Shown one piece after another: positions 17,304-23,967 of a stretch of DNA of 64,000 bases. The stretch's first letter is position 1, and each line of letters starts with the position of its first letter. A program made the translations under genes and the position numbers. Source of the DNA: Paracoccus limosus (GTDB lineage Bacteria > Pseudomonadota > Alphaproteobacteria > Rhodobacterales > Rhodobacteraceae); NCBI RefSeq assembly GCF_009711185.1, contig NZ_WMIF01000014.1, positions 1-64,000 of the forward strand, read 5' to 3'. The notes under the pieces are model-generated. The model did no database searches, was not told the origin of the DNA, and saw nothing but the letters and a program-made list of their open reading frames with translations.

Positions 17304-17324
17304 TGCTTATCGAGTTGATAAGCA
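17304..17324. promoter_or_regulatory. Perfect inverted repeat TGCTTATC-N5-GATAAGCA
   Basis: An 8-bp perfect inverted repeat with a 5-bp spacer in the 111-bp gap between the divergent terminase small-subunit gene and the 17385 gene. The size suits an operator for a dimeric repressor or activator that could control entry into late transcription. The binding protein is unknown. Confidence 0.5.
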
Positions 17325-17384
17325 GCGCGACCGGAGCGAACGTCACTCCAACGAAGCGATGCAACTCACCACGGAGCCACCACG

Positions 17385-17657
17385 ATGACCAGTCGCCTGA
17401 ACCCGATCACCACCCCGCGCCACGAACTCCGCGCCGAGAAGGCGCGCCGGAACAAGGAAGCGGCACTCGCCGCCTTCATCGGCAAGAAGGCCGAGATCGA
17501 CGAGATGCTCGCGCGCCTGCAGGCGCTCAGCGACGACCATTTCGATTGCGCCCCCGACGAGGCGGGCTGGGCGATGGTCGGCACCCTCGAACACTACGCC
17601 AGCCTCCTGAAGCGCATCACCGACAGCGCCTTCGGCGAGGGCGAACACGCCCGCTGA
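17385..17657 (+). CDS. Hypothetical 90-aa prophage protein
   Basis: MTSRLNPITTPRHELRAEKARRN, charged and helical, with a purine-rich ribosome-binding site (CGGAG) upstream. No family recognised. It is transcribed away from the terminase genes together with the DUF3489 gene 95 bases downstream. The divergent orientation from the late operon and the shared gap with the 17304 palindrome suggest a regulatory or accessory role (inference). Confidence 0.65.
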   Translation: MTSRLNPITTPRHELRAEKARRNKEAALAAFIGKKAEIDEMLARLQALSDDHFDCAPDEAGWAMVGTLEHYASLLKRITDSAFGEGEHAR

Positions 17658-17752
17658 TCTCCGGCACAGCCGGAACTCCTGCCGCGCGCCCTGCGCGGCT
17701 CGGGGTCGTAGAAGGCGCCGCATGACGCGGGCCCGAATACGGAGACGACCCC

Positions 17753-18316
17753 ATGACCAAGCTTTCCGATACCCAAGCCATCATCCTCAGCGCCGCCGCA
17801 CAACGCGAGGACCGCATCGCCCTGCCGCTGCCCGAGAGCCTGCGCGGCGGCGCCGCCGCCAAGGTCATCGGCGCGATGCTCGCCAAGGGCTTCCTCGAAG
17901 AGGTCGACGCGGACATGCGCAAGGGCGAGCCCGTCTGGCGCGAGACCGGCGACGGCCACGGCGTTACGCTGGTCGCCACCGACGCAGGCCTCGCCGCCAT
18001 CGGGATCGAGCCCGAGGACGCGAACCCAGCGCCTGCGGGCGCGACGACCGAGGAGCCCGCGCCGGACACCCCCACCGAGACCGAGGCCGCCCCCAAGGCG
18101 CGGACGCCGCGCGAGGGCACCAAGCAGGCGACCCTGATCGCCATGCTGCGCGCGCCGGACGGCGCGACCATCGAGGAGATCATGGCCGCGACAGGCTGGC
18201 AGTCGCACACGGTGCGCGGCGCCATGGCTGGGGCGCTGAAGAAGAAACTCGGGCTCGAGGTGACCTCGGAGAAGGTCGAGGATCGGGGGCGGGTTTATAG
18301 CCTGCCGCGCGACTAG
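17753..18316 (+). CDS. DUF3489 domain protein
   Basis: 187 aa. The C-terminal 65 residues, from GTKQATLIAMLRAPDGATIEE to GRVYSL, are the DUF3489 signature, a winged-helix-like domain with WQSHTVRGAMAG. The N-terminal half is a second helical segment, separated by a Pro/Ala/Thr/Glu linker. The family is common in alphaproteobacterial prophages and other mobile elements and is probably DNA binding. A strong terminator follows 26 bases later. Confidence 0.85.
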   Translation: MTKLSDTQAIILSAAAQREDRIALPLPESLRGGAAAKVIGAMLAKGFLEEVDADMRKGEPVWRETGDGHGVTLVATDAGLAAIGIEPEDANPAPAGATTEEPAPDTPTETEAAPKARTPREGTKQATLIAMLRAPDGATIEEIMAATGWQSHTVRGAMAGALKKKLGLEVTSEKVEDRGRVYSLPRD

Positions 18317-18341
18317 CGCCGCGCGCCACGCCAGTCGAAAT

Positions 18342-18371
18342 GCCGCCGTCCCTCGGGGCGGCGGCTTCTTT
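18342..18371 (+). terminator. Rho-independent terminator after DUF3489 gene
   Basis: GCCGCCGTCC (18342-18351) pairs with the GC-rich arm ending at 18365 to give a 10-11 bp stem with a small loop, followed by TTCTTT. It sits between convergent genes and could stop transcription from both sides. Confidence 0.75.
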
Positions 18372-18374
18372 GTA

Positions 18375-19316
18375 TCAAAGCGAAATGTTCCAGTAGTCGA
18401 GCACCTTGCGGACATCATCCCGAGGATAGTGCGGGCCAGCGGATGCTAGATCCTTGCGAATGGCGGCCTTCCTGCGGTCTGCCGCGTCCTTGATCCGCGC
18501 CGAGAACTTGGCCGTGCCGAGAGGGAGCGAGGGCCGATCAGGCTTCGGCCAACTCTCCGGGTAAGCGCCCCAATCCGACCATTCCGCCACCTGCCGCGCG
18601 TTGTCTGCGACCTCCTCATGATCACAAGACCAACCGTAGAGTTGCAACGCGCATACGCGCAGCATCATCTTTACTTCGGTCATGACGTCCGTGAATGCCT
18701 TTAGCGGCGTGGGGAGAAGGACCATGTTCGCCACGCAGGAAAAGAAGCGCCGATCCTGCACCACGGCGTTGCTGATCTGATAAGCAGCATCATCCACACC
18801 CCATATATGGCAACATGACCAGTTCGGCCGTTCCCCGGCACGAAGGCCCAATGCGAGCGTCAGTGCCTTGTTCGCGTGAATGTTTCCTTCGAATTTGTGG
18901 ATGATCGCGCCCGTCTGCCGATTGCGGTTCATCTGCGGCTCGGACCAGTTCGCCTTATAGAACAGGGCTCGTCTCGCGTGTTCTGGATACCAGACGGGAA
19001 GATACTCGAATGTTCGCGGATCGACCCATCGCGCAGTCCTCTCGATCAACCCCATCACGTCTCCGAGGCCGAGCTCTCGCCGCAGCGCCTCTAGGCCGTC
19101 TGGAAGCAAGTCGGCGGCGTCGCTATTTCCTTCTTCCTCTTGGTTCTGCAGCACTACAATCTCGATCCCAAATCTCTGGGCGGCAAAATGATCAGCCGCC
19201 GTCTCCAACTCGGAGAAACCATAGGATCTGAGTGGTATAGCGGCAACTTGGAAACCGCTTCGTGGTGTCGGCCTAACGCTGGTGTTCCTTGTCCATGGCG
19301 GATCGGATCGCCTCAA
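18375..19316 (-). CDS. Uncharacterised 313-aa protein, possible HNH-like nuclease
   Basis: No named family recognised. A cluster of conserved-looking residues at 168-210, CCHIWG then SCVANMVLLP and FTD, with further Cys/His at 221-233, resembles the order of a degenerate HNH/zinc centre. This is weak evidence. Base composition is less GC-rich than the late genes, suggesting a transferred accessory gene. The start is uncertain: ATG 19316 overlaps DUF7220 by 44 bases, and internal TTG/GTG starts are possible. It is the last gene of the methyltransferase operon, so a restriction or defence-like role is conceivable. Confidence 0.6.
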   Translation of the reverse strand: MRRSDPPWTRNTSVRPTPRSGFQVAAIPLRSYGFSELETAADHFAAQRFGIEIVVLQNQEEEGNSDAADLLPDGLEALRRELGLGDVMGLIERTARWVDPRTFEYLPVWYPEHARRALFYKANWSEPQMNRNRQTGAIIHKFEGNIHANKALTLALGLRAGERPNWSCCHIWGVDDAAYQISNAVVQDRRFFSCVANMVLLPTPLKAFTDVMTEVKMMLRVCALQLYGWSCDHEEVADNARQVAEWSDWGAYPESWPKPDRPSLPLGTAKFSARIKDAADRRKAAIRKDLASAGPHYPRDDVRKVLDYWNISL

Positions 19317-19509
19317 ACACCCGCCGCAGGGCGAAGGATCGTGCGATGCTCACCACGGTGAACACCGCGCCCATCTTCAGGTTCTGCGCAAGTGTCGTGT
19401 GCAGCCCGAAAATCGGGAAGATCAGGATCTGCGTGACCACCGCGACGCCGTAGCCGACCATCACGTTGGCGACGGACTCGACCAGCGACATGAGGCGGGA
19501 TTGCTTCAT
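19273..19509 (-). CDS. DUF7220 small membrane protein
   Basis: 78 aa, MKQSRLMSLVESVANVMVGYG, with two hydrophobic segments (about residues 12-36 and 40-58). The sequence fits the small DUF7220 family found in proteobacterial prophages. A holin-like role is possible but unsupported. Its ATG overlaps, as ATGA, the stop of the +1 frame of the cytosine methyltransferase gene. Confidence 0.75.
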   Translation of the reverse strand: MKQSRLMSLVESVANVMVGYGVAVVTQILIFPIFGLHTTLAQNLKMGAVFTVVSIARSFALRRVFEAIRSAMDKEHQR

Positions 19510-20150
19510 GCCACCACCTCATCCATCGGCCAGCAGTTCAGCCGCGAGAGTTCGCAGCGCATGCGCCGCAACCAGCGGGACCACGCCGTTGCCACAGAGC
19601 CGAAGCCGGTCCACCCGGTGGGCCAGCCCATCAGCGCCTCGACGAACAGCGGGTTCAAGGTCCGGCGCGGCTCGGAGGTATCGCTCCCAGCCATCGGCGT
19701 CGCCAGGACCTGGCGGCCAAGCAGGCCGTTCACCGGTGTGTTCGCCAGTGTCGTCGCCCCATCCTTGTGATCGCGTGCCGTCGGCGTCATCCACATCCCC
19801 GCCGCATGGGTCAGGTCTGCTGTCCGGCGGTTGCCCGCGCTCGGCTTGCAGCCGTCGTTCGCCATCGGCGTCGGCCAGTCCCGCGCCAGCTGGTCCAGAC
19901 CCTTTTCGTCCTTCCGCGCGCCACCCCGGCTGCGGAAACTGTCCGTCTGCGGCGTCGGCCACATCGCGGCCGTCGTCGCGAGGTTCATGCCGTGCTGGCC
20001 CGCTGCCTGCGACGGCGTCGGCTTCGTCTGCCGGTTCTCGTTGGCGCTGGCCCTCGGCGTCGGCCAGAGGCTGAGCAATTCCGTCCGGTTCCCGCCACTC
20101 GACCGGGTGCCAGAGCAAGCGCGCGGGGTCGGCCAGTTCGTCTCCTTCTC
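19506..20150 (-). other. Alternative C-terminal frame of the cytosine methyltransferase
   Basis: The +1 frame relative to the catalytic part reads repeated tryptophan-x-Thr-Pro blocks (NWPTP, LWPTP, MWPTP, DWPTP, WMTP, LATP) and then LNPLFVEALMGWPTGWTGF, a well-known C-terminal block of phage cytosine methyltransferases. In two stretches checked by hand, third codon positions are almost all G/C in this frame and less so in the other. Its stop overlaps the next start as ATGA. Confidence 0.5.
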
Positions 20151-20700
20151 GGATCGCGAGGATAAACAGGCGTTCCCGCTTGTGAGGCGCGCCGACTTCC
20201 GCCGCCGTGAAGAGGCCTGCCGCAAGGCGGTAGCCCATGCCGACCAGTCCGCTGGCGACTTCGGGGAAGCCGAGGCGGAGATGATGGGCGACATTCTCGA
20301 GGAAGACGAACGGTGGCTCCACTTCGCCGATGATGCGGGCGACATGGGGCCAGAGGTGGCGCGGGTCGTCCACGCCCCGGCGCTTGCCCGCGACGGAGAA
20401 CGGCTGGCACGGATAGCCCGCAGTGACGATGTCCACCGCGCCGCGCCATGGGCGGCCGTCGAAGGTTCCAACATCGTCCCAGACAACAGCCTGATCCAGG
20501 GACGCGTCTTCCATCCGCGCCACGAGAGTGGCTGCGGCGTAGGTTTCCCGTTCGACATGGCCCACAGCACGATATCCGGGGATAGCGATGGCGAGCCCGA
20601 GGTCGATACCGCCCGCGCCGGAGCAGAGTGAGAGGCCGAAGAGGCATGCGTCTCCGGCTCCGGAAGCGCGTCCGGAGGAAGGTAAAGCCAGGTCATGCAT
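19519..20700 (-). CDS. C5 cytosine DNA methyltransferase (3' third has two plausible frames)
   Basis: 393 aa from MHDLALPSSG. Motif I GLSLCSGAGGIDLGL, motif IV GYPCQPFSVAGKRRG with the catalytic Cys, motif VI FVFLENVA, motif VIII KRERLFILA, and near the end a motif X-like CGNGVVPLVAAHAL. It transfers methyl from S-adenosylmethionine to cytosine C5; prophage copies are usually orphan enzymes that protect phage DNA. From about 20150 to the end, a second open frame (stop at 19506) also carries recognisable methyltransferase C-terminal sequence and higher GC3, so a frameshift is possible. Confidence 0.85.
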   Translation of the reverse strand: MHDLALPSSGRASGAGDACLFGLSLCSGAGGIDLGLAIAIPGYRAVGHVERETYAAATLVARMEDASLDQAVVWDDVGTFDGRPWRGAVDIVTAGYPCQPFSVAGKRRGVDDPRHLWPHVARIIGEVEPPFVFLENVAHHLRLGFPEVASGLVGMGYRLAAGLFTAAEVGAPHKRERLFILAIREGDELADPARLLWHPVEWREPDGIAQPLADAEGQRQREPADEADAVAGSGPARHEPRDDGRDVADAADGQFPQPGWRAEGRKGSGPAGAGLADADGERRLQAERGQPPDSRPDPCGGDVDDADGTRSQGWGDDTGEHTGERPAWPPGPGDADGWERYLRAAPDLEPAVRRGADGLAHRVDRLRLCGNGVVPLVAAHALRTLAAELLADG

Positions 20701-20701
20701 G

Positions 20702-22087
20702 TCACGCGGCGGTCTTGCGCTTTCGCGCTGGTTCAGGGGCGGCGTCCGGGTCAGGCGTATCGGCGCGGGACTCGGCATCGTCGCCCAGCCGCTCGGTCCT
20801 AACCTGCGCGAAGGTCCGACCGTCGCCGTCAAGGATCGCGTCGCGGCCGGTCTCGGCCTGCCAGCGTTCCACGGCGACATCGACGTAGGCCGGGCTGATC
20901 TCCATCGCGAAGACGCGGCGGCCGTTGGCTTCGCCCGCCATGATCTGCGAGCCGGAGCCGGAGAACGGCTCGTAGCAGAGGCCGCCCCGCGCCACATGCT
21001 GGCGCATCGGGATCCCGAAGGCGTCGAGCGGTTTCGGCGTCGGGTGGTCGGGCCGGTCGTCCTTGGCGAAACTCGGCAGCGCCCATGTCGACGGCAGGGT
21101 TTCCTCGGCCACCTTCGGCGGGCGGTTCGGCCGCCGCCAGCCCATGAAGCAAGGCTCGTGTTTCCACAGGTAATGCGAACGGGTCAGGACACCGCGGTCC
21201 TTCACCCAGATGATCTGCTGATGCACGAAGGCCCCGGCCTTCTCCCAGCAGGCCTCGAGCATCGCTTGTCGACGGGAGGCGTGCCAGCAGTACCACGCGG
21301 CGTCCTCGGTGATGGCCTCGGCCACGGCCGCCGAGATGAACCCGTCGTAGAGTTCTGCGCCCTGCGAGCTGTCGTCCCAGGTCGTGCCGTAGGAGGCGGA
21401 CCAGTCCTTGTTCCGCGTCGGGTGGTTCGAGCCGTCGTAGTCGACGAGATACGGCGGATCGGTCGCGAACAGGATCGCGCGCTCGCCGTTCATCAGGCGG
21501 CGCACGTCGGCAGCGCTAGTGCTGTCGCCGCACAACAACCGATGGTCCTCGAGGATCCAAAGATCGCCGGTGCGCGACGCAGGATTGCGCGGCGGCTCGG
21601 GGATGGTCACCGGCGGAACGGAGCCCCCGGCGCCACCTTCTTCACCGTCGTCTTCCGCGACGTAGGCCAGCAGCTTGTCGAGCTCGCCGTCGGAGAACCC
21701 AACGAGCGACAGGTCGAAATCCTCGGCCAGCAGATCGTTCAGCTCCGCCGACAGCAGCGCCTCGTCCCAGGTGCCGAGTTCCGTCAGCTTGTTGTCCGCG
21801 ACCCGGTACGCCCGCCGCTGCGCCTCGGTCAGATGCCCGAGCACGATCACCGGCGCCTCGGTCAGCCCGAGCTGCGTCGCAGCCAGGACGCGCCCGTGGC
21901 CCGCAATCAGTTCTCCGTCCTCGCCAACGAGGCAGGGCACCGTCCAGCCGAACTCAGCCATGCTGGCGGCGATCTTGGCGACCTGGTCCGCGCCATGCAC
22001 CTTAGCGTTCTTCGCGTAGGGTTGGAGCTTGGCCAGCGGCCAGGTTTCGATCCGCTCGGGGGCGAAGCTCAGCGTCATGGTGGGCAA
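20702..22087 (-). CDS. ParB-like nuclease domain fused to N4/N6 DNA methyltransferase
   Basis: 461 aa. Residues 1-140 are a ParB/Srx-type domain (LVGEDGELIAGHGRVLAA, GHGR at 63-66). Residues 170-430 form an N4/N6 methyltransferase with catalytic DPPY at 210-213 and the SAM-binding EPFSGSGSQ near the C-terminal side (a beta-class order). This fusion is widespread in alphaproteobacterial phages and modifies phage DNA, probably adenine or N4-cytosine. It ends two bases before the cytosine methyltransferase start, so both modification genes are co-transcribed. The tail is basic (ARKRKTAA). Confidence 0.92.
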   Translation of the reverse strand: MPTMTLSFAPERIETWPLAKLQPYAKNAKVHGADQVAKIAASMAEFGWTVPCLVGEDGELIAGHGRVLAATQLGLTEAPVIVLGHLTEAQRRAYRVADNKLTELGTWDEALLSAELNDLLAEDFDLSLVGFSDGELDKLLAYVAEDDGEEGGAGGSVPPVTIPEPPRNPASRTGDLWILEDHRLLCGDSTSAADVRRLMNGERAILFATDPPYLVDYDGSNHPTRNKDWSASYGTTWDDSSQGAELYDGFISAAVAEAITEDAAWYCWHASRRQAMLEACWEKAGAFVHQQIIWVKDRGVLTRSHYLWKHEPCFMGWRRPNRPPKVAEETLPSTWALPSFAKDDRPDHPTPKPLDAFGIPMRQHVARGGLCYEPFSGSGSQIMAGEANGRRVFAMEISPAYVDVAVERWQAETGRDAILDGDGRTFAQVRTERLGDDAESRADTPDPDAAPEPARKRKTAA

Positions 22088-22494
22088 GGTTCCTCGGTCG
22101 GGTGGATGCCGGTGGCTTCCGGACTCCGGATGCCGCGCTGGACTCCAAGCGGGGTCCAGCGGCTACCGGCGGTCTCCGGCCGAAAGGCCAGCGTTCATTG
22201 GTGTTTGCGCGGGGCGCGCGTGGCTCCGGCTTCCGGGTGGCTTCCCAAAAATCCGGCCCAGTCGCTGGCGATGTCCCGCGCTTCGCCCGCCAGCATACGA
22301 ATATCGCCAGGAAGGAACCGGAAACTGCCTCGGGCTGGACCCCGGCCGGACCCTCGCTGGATACCGGGGTCCAGGTGGCCCCCGTCAACGCAAAGGGGAG
22401 AGCGAGCTTTCCAGCGCACTCTCCCCATCTTGCCTTCGGAATAGCATGGATCTGTTGCAGATGTCGAAGGAAAAAGTGTTGCAACACATTGGAG
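22088..22494. other. 407-bp stretch without a convincing gene
   Basis: Open frames here have composition typical of non-coding high-GC sequence. It contains an inverted repeat TGGACCCCGG (22336-22345)/CCGGGGTCCA (22364-22373), two copies of GGTGGCTTCC, and a 12-bp palindrome GTGTTGCAACAC at 22476-22487 next to the stop of the 22495 gene. It probably holds the leader and regulatory region of the methyltransferase operon. Confidence 0.5.
22476..22487. promoter_or_regulatory. 12-bp palindrome GTGTTGCAACAC
   Basis: Perfect palindrome in the gap upstream of the ParB-methyltransferase gene, 7 bp past the stop of the 22495 gene. Operator-like; cognate regulator unknown. Confidence 0.35.
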
Positions 22495-22875
22495 TCACTG
22501 CGCATTCAGGCGCGCAGCGATCTTGGTCAGCGCCAGTTGCCAGCGACGCCAGGCGGTCGTGCGGTCGCAGCCAAGTTCGCCGCTGATCTGCTTCCACGGC
22601 ACCCGGGCCGCACGCGACCAGACCAGCTTGCGCTCCGCCTCCTCGATCCAGAGCACCCAGTCGAAGGTCTGCTCGAGCCGGGTGATCGCGGCGGCCGAGG
22701 GCCAGACCCGCATCGGCTGCGGCTCCATCGCCGCGACCTCGCGGCTGGTGCGCACGATGTCGGGCCAGGTGTTGAAGTAGCCCTGCGCCTTCACCGGCGG
22801 CAGCTTGCGCAGGGTGCGGAACGCCTCCTCGAAATGATCGGCGACGCAGTCGGCGGTCCATTCACGATCAGCCAT
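22495..22875 (-). CDS. DUF6362-like helix-turn-helix protein
   Basis: 126 aa from MADREWTADCVADHFEEAFR. The C-terminus (WKQISGELGCDRTTAWRRWQ) is a clear helix-turn-helix, and the middle (TFDWVLWIEEAERKLVWSRA) fits the DUF6362 family of alphaproteobacterial phages. Probably a DNA-binding regulator. The start lies eight bases inside the upstream 66-aa gene. Confidence 0.75.
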   Translation of the reverse strand: MADREWTADCVADHFEEAFRTLRKLPPVKAQGYFNTWPDIVRTSREVAAMEPQPMRVWPSAAAITRLEQTFDWVLWIEEAERKLVWSRAARVPWKQISGELGCDRTTAWRRWQLALTKIAARLNAQ

Positions 22876-23068
22876 GGCGCGCCTCCCTGTCAGAAGGACG
22901 CGGGCCGTAGAGCTTCTCGCCCAGCTGGCGGACCAGTTCACGCTCGGGCCAGGTGAGGCGATCGTCATCGGCGGAGACCGCGAGGACGCCCTGTTCCTGC
23001 CAGCCCTCGCGCTTGACCTGCTCGGGATCGCGGCGCCGACCGCCGTAGCCATGGGGGTGCCATCTCAT
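22868..23068 (-). CDS. Small conserved prophage protein (66 aa)
   Basis: MRWHPHGYGGRRRDPEQVKREGWQ reads as coding and overlaps both neighbours: RuvC-like stop (ATGA) and the HTH gene start. No function is known. I recall similar short proteins beside RuvC-like genes in related prophages, but this was not checked. Confidence 0.65.
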   Translation of the reverse strand: MRWHPHGYGGRRRDPEQVKREGWQEQGVLAVSADDDRLTWPERELVRQLGEKLYGPRPSDREARHG

Positions 23069-23604
23069 GCGACACCTCCCTTCGTCTCGATCGCCCAGAG
23101 CAGGATGGCGATGGCGTCGGCCTCGTTGTCGTCGGCCGGGCTGAAACCGCGGGCGCGGACGGCGGCGATCATCGCGGCTTTATCGGCGTTGCCCTTGCCC
23201 GAGGCGTGGCGCTTGATCGTGCCGACCGGAACGCCCTCGTAGGGCACGCCGCGCAGTTCCGCCCATGCGGTCAGCGTGGCCATGAGCCCGCCGTAGATAT
23301 GGCTCGCGTCGGTGCCCGCGTGGCGGCGGACTTCCTCGAACCAGATGGCGGCGACGGGCCCGGACAGCCGGTCGATCTCGGTCAGCCAGTTGGTGAAGCG
23401 CAGGTAGCGCATGCCGCCGCCGTCGAAGCGGCCGGGACGCAGCGAAACCGTGCCGCTGGTGATCAGGCCGTCATGGCCGCGGATCGCCCAGCCGGTCGAG
23501 GTGCCGAGGTCGAGCGCGAGAATGCAGCGGTTGCGGGGCGTGTCGAGCGGCAGCGATTCAAAACTTGCGCCGTCGCAATTCGGGATCAGAGTCGGCTGAG
23601 CCAT
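23065..23604 (-). CDS. RuvC-like Holliday junction resolvase/RNase H-fold nuclease
   Basis: 179 aa from MAQPTLIPNC. RNase H-fold acidic residues are visible: Asp32 in ILALDLGTSTGWA, Glu90 in AAIWFEEV, and Asp158/Asp163 in ADDNEADAIAIL. The pattern matches phage RuvC-like endonucleases that resolve branched DNA before packaging. It closes the replication/recombination block and is translationally coupled to the 66-aa gene. Confidence 0.85.
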   Translation of the reverse strand: MAQPTLIPNCDGASFESLPLDTPRNRCILALDLGTSTGWAIRGHDGLITSGTVSLRPGRFDGGGMRYLRFTNWLTEIDRLSGPVAAIWFEEVRRHAGTDASHIYGGLMATLTAWAELRGVPYEGVPVGTIKRHASGKGNADKAAMIAAVRARGFSPADDNEADAIAILLWAIETKGGVA

Positions 23605-23735
23605 GATGGGTCTCCTTTGCCGGTGGCCTGTGGTGGTGGAAGACGACGGCGGTCTGGTGCTTGGCGGTACGCGGCCGCCGTCGTCGGATCGGAGAGCACA
23701 AGGGAGAGTCACGGCGGCGCGCGCGGCTGGCCCGG

Positions 23736-23782
23736 ACGTATGGGAGGAGTGGCCAACCCTGCGGGGTGGCCCTCCCATACGT
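23736..23782. repeat. Hairpin with 11-bp perfect arms
   Basis: ACGTATGGGAG (23736-23746) pairs with CTCCCATACGT (23772-23782). An inner GGCCA/TGGCC pair extends the structure. Another partial copy (AGTATGGGG) follows directly. It could be a bidirectional terminator or a protein-binding site. Confidence 0.5.
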
Positions 23783-23845
23783 AGTATGGGGGTTTGACAC
23801 CTAATTGTTCCGGGGAGGACAAGTGGCTGAAATCGTTACGGAATG

Positions 23846-23861
23846 AGACTTCATGAAGTCT
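23846..23861. promoter_or_regulatory. 16-bp perfect palindrome AGACTTCATGAAGTCT
   Basis: Perfect dyad in AT-rich DNA between the primase gene end and the RuvC-like gene start. Size and symmetry fit an operator for a phage repressor dimer; the protein is not identified. Confidence 0.45.
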
Positions 23862-23936
23862 TCGGGCATGAGTTATGGACCTAACTCTTATTTTCCCGTA
23901 ACCCGTTGATTTCATTAAATCCACAGTTGGCGCTGT

Positions 23937-23967
23937 CATATGAGTCAGGCCTCACTCATATGAGTGA
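23937..23967. repeat. Repeated palindrome ACTCATATGA at the end of the primase gene
   Basis: On the minus strand the primase stop region reads ACTCATATGA twice, and one copy extends to the 16-bp dyad TCACTCATATGAGTGA. The first copy encodes the last residues THMSEA and the second lies past the stop. Role unknown. Confidence 0.45.

Larger units (their letters stand above)
23605..23944. other. 340-bp intergenic region rich in palindromes
   Basis: No gene is supported. The right half is AT-rich compared with the prophage. It contains a large hairpin (23736-23782), a 16-bp palindrome (23846-23861) and a GTTACGG/CCGTAAC pair flanking it. It lies upstream of the RuvC-like gene on the minus strand and probably holds that operon's promoter and operators. 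Confidence 0.55.

Noticed and set aside
22336..22373. TGGACCCCGG/CCGGGGTCCA inverted repeat as a CRISPR or transposon end
   Set aside because: A single GC-rich hairpin without repeated units, target duplication or transposase nearby.
22002..22505. 167-aa minus-strand frame in the 22.1-22.5 kb gap
   Set aside because: No domain, no ribosome-binding site and composition of non-coding high-GC sequence; it also overlaps the methyltransferase start.
23794..23816. TTGACA on the plus strand as a promoter
   Set aside because: No -10-like box at 16-18 bases and no plus-strand gene follows.
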